NCBI GenBank assembly: GCA_027488865.1
Contig: JAIYAU010000014.1
Location: forward strand, 1 to 53,582
Reading direction: 5' to 3'
Source of the DNA: Cytophagaceae bacterium
GTDB taxonomy: Bacteria; Bacteroidota; Bacteroidia; Cytophagales; UBA9547
DNA: 53,582 nt
In this document: positions 26,378 through 33,802 of the stretch, one piece after another
Layout: each line of letters opens with the position of its first letter
How positions within the stretch are numbered: the stretch's first letter is position 1
Notes under the pieces: generated by a model
What the model saw: only the letters and a program-made list of their open reading frames with translations
What the model was told of the DNA's origin: nothing
Database searches by the model: none
Program-made: the position numbers and the translations under genes

Positions 26378-26427
26378 TTATTATATACTTTTAGAGATTC
26401 AGAAACACCTCTAAAAGTATATAATAA
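26378..26427 (-). terminator. Perfect 19-bp inverted repeat downstream of the T9SS gene
   Basis: TTATTATATACTTTTAGAG at 26378-26396 is exactly complementary to 26409-26427, with a 12-nt loop. It begins 52 bp beyond the stop of the minus-strand gene ending at 26480 and is suited to ending that transcript, although a strong T-run is missing. With the hairpin at 26304 it insulates two convergent genes. Confidence 0.55.
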
Positions 26428-26479
26428 GTTTATGTATCTTTATTGCTTTATGAATATGTTAGGAATAAAATGTAATTAT

Positions 26480-27517
26480 CTATCTTTTTAGAAATTTCAC
26501 ACTCTTCCCTTCTGATGTCTTAAGAATATACACTCCTGAGCCCAAACTTTCAATATTTACTTGGTTGTTTTGAAATTGTCCTTCAGAAACTGTTAAACCT
26601 AAGGTAGAAATAATATTAAAATTATTTAGTTTTTGCGTCCCATTATAGGTTATTGATGACTCCGATATTAAAAAATCTGAGCCATACTGCGTATCCTCGG
26701 CGGAAAGAGGTGTAGTAGAGAATTCTACATTTTCCAAAGTACCAGTAATAAACAAAAAATCAAAAGTAGCTATGGATTTTACTATTTCGTTGTTGTTGTT
26801 TTTTGTAATTATTCTTGTTGTTGATGGAAGTGGTATTGGCAGTATTAATTCATCGGGTTGGAATGAGCTTACGGTATCTTGAGACGCTCCATAAGTATAT
26901 TTATTTGCCTCTGTAAGTTCTTTCAACTTACTAACCTTATCCACGTCATAAAGTGTGTCACTTGTATACTTTTGGTTCTCTATTATAAATTCTCTAACAG
27001 TCCAATCTTCTATGGTATCGTTTTCGTAGGTTATATTCTCATAAGTATTTAAAATAGAACCGTCGTATTTAAGAAATATACGCTCTGACAAAATCTTTTT
27101 ATTGTCATCATAATCGTAGAGCACAATAGAATCAACTTTGTTATCCGAAATCAGGTAATTAATTTCAAAATAATTTGATCCAAAAAGTTTGCCTTGAGTC
27201 GTTACTTTATTACCAGTTCCGAAGCTACTTGTGGTACTTGTAAAAGTGTAATCAAAAGTCCCAATGGTGTCAATTACTTGTTTTATTTTTCCACTTGTAT
27301 AAATACCATTACTGTTTTTATTTAAATCATAAAGATAGCCTTCTAAATTCAACCCTAAAAGTTCTGTTTTGCCGCTAACATAGGCAAAATTGGAAGGAGT
27401 TGGACGATTTATAAGTTGATAGATAAATAATTGTTCAGGTGAAGTCATCCCATAATCTTGAGCGTGAATTGATGTTGATAATAATACGACAGAAATTAAA
27501 AGTATTAGTTTTTTCAT
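26480..27517 (-). CDS. T9SS type A sorting-domain secreted protein
   Basis: The frame is open from 27544, but the ATG at 27517 (MKKLILLISVVLLSTSIHAQ) gives the signal peptide, and the inferred -7 box overlaps 27544, so the shorter 345-residue form is preferred. The middle is a beta-rich secreted domain without recognised motifs; it contains FDYTFTSTTSSFGTG and repeated short strands. The C-terminus (LSTLGLTVSEGQFQNN, then GSGVYILKTSEGKSVKFLKR) is a typical type A sorting domain, which directs translocation through T9SS and anchoring at the cell surface. Function of the cargo is unknown. It is divergent from the SGNH-MBOAT operon. Confidence 0.85.
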   Translation of the reverse strand: MKKLILLISVVLLSTSIHAQDYGMTSPEQLFIYQLINRPTPSNFAYVSGKTELLGLNLEGYLYDLNKNSNGIYTSGKIKQVIDTIGTFDYTFTSTTSSFGTGNKVTTQGKLFGSNYFEINYLISDNKVDSIVLYDYDDNKKILSERIFLKYDGSILNTYENITYENDTIEDWTVREFIIENQKYTSDTLYDVDKVSKLKELTEANKYTYGASQDTVSSFQPDELILPIPLPSTTRIITKNNNNEIVKSIATFDFLFITGTLENVEFSTTPLSAEDTQYGSDFLISESSITYNGTQKLNNFNIISTLGLTVSEGQFQNNQVNIESLGSGVYILKTSEGKSVKFLKR

Positions 27518-27541
27518 ATGATTTTTATTAATGTTAATAAT

Positions 27542-27573
27542 CAAAGCTATTCTTTTTTAAGAGAACAACCAAA
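27542..27573 (-). promoter_or_regulatory. Bacteroidota-type promoter of the T9SS gene
   Basis: On the minus strand TTTG (27573-27570) and TAGCTTTG (27549-27542) are separated by 20 nt, matching the TTTG-N19/20-TAnnTTTG consensus. Transcription would start near 27535, 18 nt before the ATG at 27517, which decides the start codon. Confidence 0.65.
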
Positions 27574-27618
27574 TTACACCCTTGAAATGCAGTTTCAGTT
27601 CTTTCTTTAACTTTTCTG

Positions 27619-27674
27619 AAGGCCTATTTAGCGTATATAGATAGGCCTTGGCATTAATAAATTATGTATATTTG
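27619..27674 (+). promoter_or_regulatory. Promoter of the SGNH-MBOAT operon with upstream palindrome
   Basis: TATATTTG at 27667-27674 matches the -7 consensus exactly and ends 21 nt before the ATG at 27696. Just upstream AAGGCCTAT (27619-27627) and ATAGGCCTT (27641-27649) form a perfect 9-bp inverted repeat with a 13-bp spacer, placed over the expected -33 region. It sits between divergent genes, so it is more likely an operator than a terminator. Confidence 0.55.
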
Positions 27675-27695
27675 CGCCGCTATTTTATAAATCAG

Positions 27696-29090
27696 ATGGT
27701 TAGGCCGTATCACGTTCTTTATTTGTTGGTTTTAATATCAGTTTTGATGGGTCTTCTTGGTTGGGCCACTCCTGCTGGTCTTCAAATGGGTACTTTTTCT
27801 ATTAACACCATTGACCTTTCTACCTTATTTGCTTCTAAATCTAAATCCAATGTTTTGCAGATTGTTGATAATGTACATGTCAAGTCGCCAACTGATAGTA
27901 ATAAGGTAGATATACTCGATTCAACTTTAATTGCTTCGGATACACCTCTTGACAGTATCTTAACGATACAGTTCCCTGAAAATGAGGATAGTTTAATGAC
28001 GCCATTTTATAATGCTCTTGGAGCCATTGATACCGTTGGTTACCCAATTCATATTTTACATTTTGGTGATTCGCAAATTGAAGGAGATCGGATTACTGAA
28101 GCAATGCGAAGTGCCTTTCAACAAAAATTTGGCGGTTGTGGCACTGGCTTGTTACCTATTGTAGATCCTATCCACACTAGGTTTTCTCATAAAATAAGTT
28201 CAACACAATCGTGGAAAAAAATAACACCAGCTGATAAAAAATCTAAGAAGTTGCCTCTTGGTATCTACTGTTCTTATTTTCAAAGAGAAAATTTACAAGA
28301 AGGTACTCAAATTACCATTAAAAAGACCTCTAATGCCTCTTCCAATGTAGCTCAGGCCCAAACATTTACCATAGTAAAATATCCTACGGAAGACTCGGTG
28401 CAAGAGGGAATAGAGGTATTACAAAAAGAATTAGTATTGAATAAAATAGTAGAGGGACCAGTAGTTGATATTTATGACCTTCAGAAACCTATTAGTACCG
28501 ATATTGTGGTAAAAATAAAGGATAATACACATGAAGTACTGCAAGCTTTTTCATTTGACTGCAAACAAGGTATTTCTGTCGATAACATCTCACTGAGAGG
28601 TAGTTCTATTACTGAATTTACCAAAATGCATAGCTCCTTTTTTAAAAATACCTGCAAAAATCTACATGTCAAATTGGTTATCTTACAATTTGGCGTAAAT
28701 GTGGTGCCTTATGAGGTAGATGATTATTCACATTATGAAAATTTGTGTTTACAACAATTGCTCAGTCTAAAAAAGTTACTGGGCAATGATGTAGCCATAT
28801 TGATGATAGGCGTGTCGGATATGAGCAAATCTCAAAATGGGGAGTTTATAACTTATCCTAAGCTGAAATTAATAAGGGATGCACAAAAAAAAGCAGCTTT
28901 AAGAGCGCATTGTGCTTTTTGGGATTTATATAATAATATGGGAGGAAAAAATTCTATGGTCGCTTGGGTAAATGCCGAAAGACCCTTAGCAGGACCCGAT
29001 CACACTCATTTTACTCCTACTGGTGCTAAGTTGGTGGGCAATATGATTTATAAAGCAATCATTCAAAACTATGAAAATTATAAAAAATAG
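27696..29090 (+). CDS. SGNH-fold hydrolase/acetyltransferase-like exported protein
   Basis: The ATG at 27696 (MVRPYHVLYLLVLISVLMGLL) is preferred to the TTG at 27648, which lies upstream of the promoter box. The 464-residue product has an N-terminal membrane anchor and a linker of about 90 residues. An SGNH domain follows: block I HFGDSQIEGDRI with nucleophile Ser126, block III-like QFGVNVVPYE, and block V GPDHTHFTPTGA with Asp435 and His438. Known: exported SGNH proteins paired with MBOAT transferases O-acetylate cell-wall or exopolysaccharides (PatB, DltD, AlgJ/X logic). It overlaps the next gene by 20 bases. I infer a polysaccharide or peptidoglycan O-acetylation role; the acceptor is unknown. 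Confidence 0.85.
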   Translation: MVRPYHVLYLLVLISVLMGLLGWATPAGLQMGTFSINTIDLSTLFASKSKSNVLQIVDNVHVKSPTDSNKVDILDSTLIASDTPLDSILTIQFPENEDSLMTPFYNALGAIDTVGYPIHILHFGDSQIEGDRITEAMRSAFQQKFGGCGTGLLPIVDPIHTRFSHKISSTQSWKKITPADKKSKKLPLGIYCSYFQRENLQEGTQITIKKTSNASSNVAQAQTFTIVKYPTEDSVQEGIEVLQKELVLNKIVEGPVVDIYDLQKPISTDIVVKIKDNTHEVLQAFSFDCKQGISVDNISLRGSSITEFTKMHSSFFKNTCKNLHVKLVILQFGVNVVPYEVDDYSHYENLCLQQLLSLKKLLGNDVAILMIGVSDMSKSQNGEFITYPKLKLIRDAQKKAALRAHCAFWDLYNNMGGKNSMVAWVNAERPLAGPDHTHFTPTGAKLVGNMIYKAIIQNYENYKK

Positions 29091-30393
29091 CTTTTTCGTA
29101 TTTCTAATTTGTATACCATTATTAGGGTTTGAAAGAGCAGGATTATTCGATTATTTTCTATTAAAAGAAACAAGTAAATCGGCCGTTAAATACAACTATC
29201 GACCATTAGATTGTATTTATCCATTTGTCAAATATTCCAAGAATCTAGTTTTAGCCGATTCTTCTTATTTATATCCATTTTATAAAAAGCTTGACTTGCT
29301 CACACAAGAAGAACTGCAAGAAGTAAATATATTACACATAGGTGATTCGCATATACAAGCTGATATGTTTAGCGGAAAGGTTAGACAGGGTTTTGCTCAA
29401 GATCATATTTTTGGGAAGTCCGTTCAAAGAATATTTTTTCCTTATGCTTTGGCCAAAACGAATAATCCCGTAAGTTATATTTCAAAAAAATCGGGTAACT
29501 GGCAGTCTTGTGCCATGGTAATGCTTGCCAGTCCTTGCGATTTTGGTTTGCCTGGCTATAGAGCTATCACCTACGACACCAATGCTACTTTTAGTTGCCA
29601 ATTAGCTCATTTTGATACTCTTTCGCATTTTAACAAAGTTAAGATTTTCCATCGAATGGACGAGGTGTCTTATAATTACGAAATTTTAGGTCAAAATATT
29701 TTGGATTCTTTGCCTGCTGAAGCTCCTATTAAAACATTTGTCAACATAAAAGAAGGTTATTCTGAGTTTCTTTTCTCAAAAAAAATGACAAAAATCGATT
29801 TTAAAATTAAAAAGGACAATAACCTTCAAACAAACTTTGAACTGTATAACGTACTTATCGAAAACCAAGGGAGAGGTATCAGCTATTCCTCTGTTGGTGT
29901 AAATGGGGCTGATGCTTACTCATACACCCGCTCGAGCAGGTGGTTTCAAGAATCAAAACAAATCAATCCTGACTTAATTGTGATTTCTTTAGGCACAAAC
30001 GATGCCTATGCTAGAAAATTTAACCAAGAGGCAGTTATTTTTAACTTTAAAAAACTAATCGAACTTGTGCAAGAAACGCACCCAAAAAGTCAAATTATTC
30101 TTACCACACCTGGCGACAATTTAAGATATAGGAAAGAAATCAACTATAATAACCCAAAAATAAATAATATCATTAAGTTGTTGGCCAAAGAATATAATTG
30201 CGCCATTTGGGATTTTTACAACGTGATGGGTGGTTTAAAATCAGTAAATAAATGGTATTATCATGGAATGGTAAATCGTGATAAACTTCATTTTACGCGC
30301 AAAGGATACGAATACCAAGGTGTATTGTTTTATAATGCACTTATGCTTGGCTATTCTCAATATCAAAACATGAATTATCAAAAATATGATTGA
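29071..30393 (+). CDS. Second SGNH-fold hydrolase/acetyltransferase-like exported protein
   Basis: 440 residues. The N-terminal hydrophobic stretch (FFVFLICIPLLGF) is a signal or anchor. The SGNH blocks are complete: HIGDSHIQADMF with nucleophile Ser93, the oxyanion GTND in VISLGTNDAYARKF, and DKLHFTRKGYEY with Asp404 and His407. It is a paralogue of the preceding protein, sharing the WDFYNVMGG/WDLYNNMGG segment between blocks. The ATG at 29071 lies inside the previous gene (20-base overlap), and the stop overlaps the MBOAT start by 8 bases, so all three are translated together. Two SGNH enzymes with one membrane transferase may act on two sites, or as transferase and esterase; the sequence does not decide. 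Confidence 0.87.
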   Translation: MKIIKNSFFVFLICIPLLGFERAGLFDYFLLKETSKSAVKYNYRPLDCIYPFVKYSKNLVLADSSYLYPFYKKLDLLTQEELQEVNILHIGDSHIQADMFSGKVRQGFAQDHIFGKSVQRIFFPYALAKTNNPVSYISKKSGNWQSCAMVMLASPCDFGLPGYRAITYDTNATFSCQLAHFDTLSHFNKVKIFHRMDEVSYNYEILGQNILDSLPAEAPIKTFVNIKEGYSEFLFSKKMTKIDFKIKKDNNLQTNFELYNVLIENQGRGISYSSVGVNGADAYSYTRSSRWFQESKQINPDLIVISLGTNDAYARKFNQEAVIFNFKKLIELVQETHPKSQIILTTPGDNLRYRKEINYNNPKINNIIKLLAKEYNCAIWDFYNVMGGLKSVNKWYYHGMVNRDKLHFTRKGYEYQGVLFYNALMLGYSQYQNMNYQKYD

Positions 30394-31900
30394 ATTTATT
30401 CAAGACTTTTTTACCTATCAGGTTCGTTCTCCCCTTATTTTTACAAACGCCACATTTTGGATATTTTTTATGGCGGTTTTGGCAATCTATTCTTTTGTAT
30501 ATGACAAGATTAGACTAAGAAACATTTTTTTAATGATTGCAAGTCTATTCTTTTATTACAAATCGAGTGGATTTTATTTTGTACTTATAGTTATAGCCAT
30601 TTTACACGATTTTTACTTTGCTCATTGGCTTTTTAATGCTACATCAAAGTTAAAAAAACAGGTAATTATGGCTTGGATTGTGGTTTTTAACCTAAGTCTT
30701 TTATTTTATTTCAAATACGCTTATTTTATTAATGATCTTATAAATAGCACTTTTGGAACGGATTATAAGGCTGTTAACCTGCTGTCTGTATTGGCTAATG
30801 GTATTGGAAATGCTGACTTAGATATTTACCAGATTCTATTGCCTGTAGGAATTTCGTTTTATACCTTTCAATCCTTAAGTTATGCCATTGATATTTATCG
30901 GGGAACATTAAAACCAGTACCAAATTTATTTGACTATGCGTTTTTTGTGAGTTTTTTCCCTCAATTGGTTGCAGGGCCAATTGTGAGGGCTAGTGAATTT
31001 ATTCCTCAAATTTTTAATAAATTCAATTTAACGCAAGTTGAATTTAGCCATGCGGTTTTTTTGATAGTTTCTGGCTTGGTAAAAAAACTTGTTATTTCTG
31101 ATTACATATCTATCAATTTTGTGGATCGGGTTTTTGGATCACCTCAAAGCTTTACAGGGTTCGAAAACCTTATGGCGATATATGGTTATAGTATACAAAT
31201 TTATTGTGATTTTTCTGGATATACAGATATTGCCATAGGTTTAGCGTTACTTTTAGGGTTTAGGCTTACCATTAATTTTAACAGACCTTACCAAGCTGTT
31301 GATATTACTGATTTTTGGCGCCGCTGGCATATTTCACTATCAACTTGGCTTAAAGATTATTTGTATATTTCATTAGGAGGCAATAGAAAAGGACTTTTTA
31401 GAACATATTTCAATTTATTTGCCACCATGGTTATTGGTGGTCTTTGGCATGGAGCTCATTTAAAATTTATTATTTGGGGCTCCTTGCACGGCCTGATGTT
31501 GGTTGTTCATAAGATTTGGATGAGTTTTAATATTTCTCTTCCTAAAACAATCTGGACAAAATTTGTTTTTGGATGTATTACCTTTCATTGTGTAGCCTTT
31601 TGTTGGATTTTTTTTAGGGCTGATTCACTGGAAAACGCTAGTATCATTGTTAACCAAATCTTGGGTAATTTTGGATTTGAATTTATTCCGGCTATAATTA
31701 TGGGGTATGCTAAAGTGTTCGCTGTGCTTTTAGGTGGCTACGCATTACATTTTATACCAAAAAATTGGATTAATTGGAGTGAAATTAGGTTTGCTAATTC
31801 ACATCTTTTTCTAAAGGCAATCATTATCGTCATAGCAATTACCTTTATTTACCAATTTAAAACCGCCCAATTGCAGCCATTTATATATTTTCAATTTTAA
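30386..31900 (+). CDS. MBOAT-family membrane O-acyltransferase (AlgI/DltB-like)
   Basis: The 504-residue polytopic protein has about eleven hydrophobic helices. Family landmarks are LPVGISFYTFQSLSYAIDIY, FFPQLVAGPIVRASEF, YCDFSGYTDIAIGLALLLGF, FNRPYQAVDITDFWRRWHIS, LKDYLYISLGGNRKG and the catalytic-histidine motif GGLWHGAHLKFIIWG (His355). It moves acyl, usually acetyl, groups across the cytoplasmic membrane and passes them to SGNH partners. It is the third gene of the coupled SGNH-SGNH-MBOAT unit. Length and order match the AlgI-type branch; the substrate in this organism is unknown. No clear terminator follows. Confidence 0.95.
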   Translation: MIEFIQDFFTYQVRSPLIFTNATFWIFFMAVLAIYSFVYDKIRLRNIFLMIASLFFYYKSSGFYFVLIVIAILHDFYFAHWLFNATSKLKKQVIMAWIVVFNLSLLFYFKYAYFINDLINSTFGTDYKAVNLLSVLANGIGNADLDIYQILLPVGISFYTFQSLSYAIDIYRGTLKPVPNLFDYAFFVSFFPQLVAGPIVRASEFIPQIFNKFNLTQVEFSHAVFLIVSGLVKKLVISDYISINFVDRVFGSPQSFTGFENLMAIYGYSIQIYCDFSGYTDIAIGLALLLGFRLTINFNRPYQAVDITDFWRRWHISLSTWLKDYLYISLGGNRKGLFRTYFNLFATMVIGGLWHGAHLKFIIWGSLHGLMLVVHKIWMSFNISLPKTIWTKFVFGCITFHCVAFCWIFFRADSLENASIIVNQILGNFGFEFIPAIIMGYAKVFAVLLGGYALHFIPKNWINWSEIRFANSHLFLKAIIIVIAITFIYQFKTAQLQPFIYFQF

Positions 31901-31964
31901 TTTGTAAAGTTTTCTCCTAAATTTTATTTTTTAGTATATTGTTCACCATAAGAGCAATTTATAT

Positions 31965-32657
31965 ATGAAATCAAAAAGACTTCATTATCTTCAGCATGTA
32001 GCTTATGAAGGTTTAGGTTATATTGGCGATTGGGCTGTCCTTAATGGATTTGAATTAACTTCTACAGAATTTTATCAAGAACACACTTTACCGAGCACCA
32101 CAGATTTTGATTGGTTGGTGGTGATGGGTGGTCCCATGGGTGTGTATGACGAAGAGAAATATCCTTGGCTTATTACTGAAAAACAGTTGATAAATAAGGC
32201 TATTGATGAAAACAAAGTGGTTATTGGTATTTGTCTTGGTTCTCAATTGATTGCTGAGTCACTAGGTGCCAAAGTGTTTCCTAATGAATACAAAGAAATT
32301 GGATGGATGCCCATTTCAATAAAGCCTACCGCTTTATTTAATTTTCAAACCAACCTTACAGTATTTCATTGGCATGGAGATACTTATAACTTACCACTTA
32401 ACTGTGAATTACTCGCCTCAACGAGTGTTTGTCCACATCAAGCTTTTATTTACAACAAAAAAGTAGTAGGCATACAATTTCATATTGAAGTTAGCCCTGC
32501 ATCCGTAAAAGAAATGGTTTTGTATGGCAAAGACGAACTGGTAGAAGCTCCTTATATTCAAGATACTACATCCATCTTAAGCAATATGGACTTTTTTGAA
32601 ACAAACAAAGAAGTATTATTTCATTTGCTAGATACTTTACATGGTGAAAAACTGTAA
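31965..32657 (+). CDS. Class I glutamine amidotransferase-like protein
   Basis: The 230-residue protein has the full triad of class I GATase domains: nucleophile Cys90 in IGICLGSQLIA, and His173 and Glu175 in IQFHIEVSP. The oxyanion segment is VVMGGPMGVYDE. It resembles the stand-alone GMP-synthase-like GATases of Bacteroidota and gamma-glutamyl hydrolase-like enzymes. No synthase domain is fused or adjacent, so it may hydrolyse a gamma-glutamyl bond or serve an unlinked partner. It starts 64 bp after the MBOAT stop on the same strand and ends 20 bp before a bidirectional terminator. Confidence 0.9.
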   Translation: MKSKRLHYLQHVAYEGLGYIGDWAVLNGFELTSTEFYQEHTLPSTTDFDWLVVMGGPMGVYDEEKYPWLITEKQLINKAIDENKVVIGICLGSQLIAESLGAKVFPNEYKEIGWMPISIKPTALFNFQTNLTVFHWHGDTYNLPLNCELLASTSVCPHQAFIYNKKVVGIQFHIEVSPASVKEMVLYGKDELVEAPYIQDTTSILSNMDFFETNKEVLFHLLDTLHGEKL

Positions 32658-32677
32658 GTATAACTAGCTTAAAATAA

Positions 32678-32700
32678 AAAAGCCCCAAATTGAGGCTTTT
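32678..32700. terminator. Bidirectional terminator between GATase and tRNA-like gene
   Basis: Arms around AAAAGCCCC (32678-32686) and the complementary GAGGCTTTT (32692-32700) pair with one mismatch and a short AT loop. On the minus strand the stem is followed by TTTTTTATTTT, a strong intrinsic terminator 2 nt beyond the tRNA-like 3' end. On the plus strand it can also end the GATase message. Confidence 0.8.
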
Positions 32701-32702
32701 AG

Positions 32703-32816
32703 CTGTAGGGAGGGGAGTCGAACCACCTACGAGGAGGTTAATCTGTCGAAACAGACCATCCCTTTATCCTCACCCGAGAGACCGTCGGGCACGTCTGCCA
32801 ATTTCGTCACCTTACA
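32703..32816 (-). tRNA. Aberrant class II tRNA-like gene, isotype undetermined
   Basis: Reading from 32816, a cloverleaf of about 114 nt can be drawn. The acceptor TGTAAGG/CCCTACA has one A-C mismatch. A leucine-like D-arm follows (ACG stem, loop AAATTGGCAGA, CGT stem). A perfect anticodon stem CCCGA/TCGGG encloses the 7-nt loop CGGTCTC. The T-loop TTCGACT has a stem with one T-C mismatch, and the apparent discriminator is G73. Three things are abnormal: position 33 is G instead of the near-invariant U, the nominal anticodon GTC disagrees with the leucine-like body, and the variable arm is about 45 nt with a GAGGA/TCCTC stem and an inner TCTGT-TTCG-ACAGA hairpin. A consensus promoter and a terminator flank it, so it is probably transcribed. 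It could be a specialised tRNA, a non-translational tRNA-like RNA, or a decaying gene. Confidence 0.6.
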
Positions 32817-32863
32817 TTGTGATATCTAAGATTTAAACCTTCCGTTTTTCTCTTTTGATGATA

Positions 32864-32894
32864 CAAAATTAATAGACTGATTTATTAATTCAAA
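32864..32894 (-). promoter_or_regulatory. Consensus promoter of the tRNA-like gene
   Basis: On the minus strand TTTG (32894-32891), 19 nt, then TAATTTTG (32871-32864) matches TTTG-N19-TAnnTTTG exactly. The inferred start near 32857 gives a 5' leader of about 40 nt before the tRNA-like body. Confidence 0.7.
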
Positions 32895-32930
32895 ATATTG
32901 TAAAGAAATAAAATAATATTTACAATATTT
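32893..32930. promoter_or_regulatory. 12-bp perfect inverted repeat upstream of the Lrp-type gene
   Basis: AAATATTGTAAA (32893-32904) and TTTACAATATTT (32919-32930) are perfect complements with a 14-bp spacer. The left arm touches the -33 box of the divergent tRNA-like gene, and the right arm lies 39 bp before the regulator's ATG, near a TACGTTTG -7 match (32943-32950). Autoregulation by the Lrp protein, possibly also affecting the tRNA-like gene, is a reasonable inference. Confidence 0.5.
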
Positions 32931-32968
32931 GTATAATTACTATACGTTTGTTAAAATTATTACATTTT

Positions 32969-33448
32969 ATGATACCAAAACAGGCTCAAAATTTAGAAAT
33001 TGATAATATAGATCTTAAGATTTTATCATTATTAATGCAGGATGCCACCATGCCATATACTGAAATAGGCAAACAAGTTTTTGTTTCTGGGGGGACGGTA
33101 CACGTACGTATGAAAAAAATGGAAGAATTAGGCGTAGTAAAAGGTTCACAGCTTATTATTGACTATAGCAAACTTGGTTACGATATCATCGCCTTCTTAG
33201 GAATTTATCTTCAAAAAAGTGATCTGTACGATGCTGTTGTTGTACAACTAAATGACATACCAGAGATTTTAAGTTTAAATTACACTACTGGAAATTATAG
33301 CATCTTTGCCAAGATTATTTGTAGGGACACAAAACACCTCATGGAAATATTACATAACAAAATACAAAAAGTGCAAGGTATTGAACGAACAGAAACTTTT
33401 ATCTCCTTAGAAGAACGTCTTAATAGACAATATGAATTGGTTAAATGA
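32969..33448 (+). CDS. Lrp/AsnC-family transcriptional regulator
   Basis: The ATG at 32969 (MIPKQAQNLEIDNIDLKIL) is preferred to the TTG at 32948, which lies inside the promoter box; the product has 159 residues. The N-terminal HTH is standard (DLKILSLLMQDATMPYTEIG, then GGTVHVRMKKMEELGVVKG). The C-terminal RAM domain follows (GYDIIAFLGIYLQ to TFISLEERL), which in this family binds amino acids and forms octamers. It stands alone; likely targets are its own promoter and perhaps the divergent tRNA-like gene. Start choice, length and motif order are all typical. Confidence 0.94.
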   Translation: MIPKQAQNLEIDNIDLKILSLLMQDATMPYTEIGKQVFVSGGTVHVRMKKMEELGVVKGSQLIIDYSKLGYDIIAFLGIYLQKSDLYDAVVVQLNDIPEILSLNYTTGNYSIFAKIICRDTKHLMEILHNKIQKVQGIERTETFISLEERLNRQYELVK

Positions 33449-33521
33449 TGTCAACTACTCTAGATGCGGACATCATTTGTTTGTTAAACCAAAACCTTAC
33501 ACAAAATATTAACGTTATAAA

Positions 33522-33553
33522 AAAAGCGGCTAGTTTTTAACTAAGCCGCTTTT
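33522..33553 (-). terminator. Intrinsic terminator after tRNA-Phe
   Basis: AAAGCGGC and GCCGCTTT arms, extended by TAGTT/AACTA pairs around one bulged base, form a long stem. On the minus strand it is followed by TTTTTTTATAA. It starts about 7 nt from the tRNA 3' end and faces the Lrp gene, so it can also end that transcript. Confidence 0.85.
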
Positions 33554-33559
33554 ATCAGG

Positions 33560-33632
33560 TGGTGTAGGAGGGAATCGAACCCCCGACACAAGGATTTTCA
33601 GTCCTTTGCTCTACCAACTGAGCTACTGCACC
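33560..33632 (-). tRNA. tRNA-Phe (anticodon GAA)
   Basis: Reading from 33632, a 73-nt cloverleaf has acceptor GGTGCAG/CTACACC with one C-A mismatch at 5-68, D-loop AGTTGGTAGA, anticodon stem AAGGA/TCCTT with loop CTGAAAA, a normal short variable region and a TTCGATT T-loop. The anticodon GAA specifies phenylalanine, and A73 is present. CCA is not encoded. TATATTTG at 33654-33647 on the minus strand is a good -7 element close to the 5' end. Confidence 0.95.
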
Positions 33633-33802
33633 TGCGAATTGGGATGCAAATATAGTAATTATTTTATTTGAAGTACATTTTATTCAATAAAAATGTTGAT
33701 TTTTGATAAAATAATATTGAATGAATAAACAATAGATTGATATTAAAATAGTTATAATTTTAAATTAAAAATTAAAAAGAGCTTTATTTTAACTGTAACC
33801 AC

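Noticed and set aside
27648-27695. TTG start extending the first SGNH protein
   Set aside because: It would place the exact -7 box TATATTTG inside the coding region and spoils the N-terminal membrane segment; the ATG at 27696 fits better.
32703-32816. Calling the tRNA-like gene tRNA-Asp from its nominal GTC anticodon
   Set aside because: The body is class II with a leucine-like D-arm, G33 is present and the variable arm is huge, so the anticodon reading is not trustworthy.
32948-32968. TTG start extending the Lrp-type regulator
   Set aside because: It overlaps a -7 box match, and the ATG at 32969 gives the usual family length.
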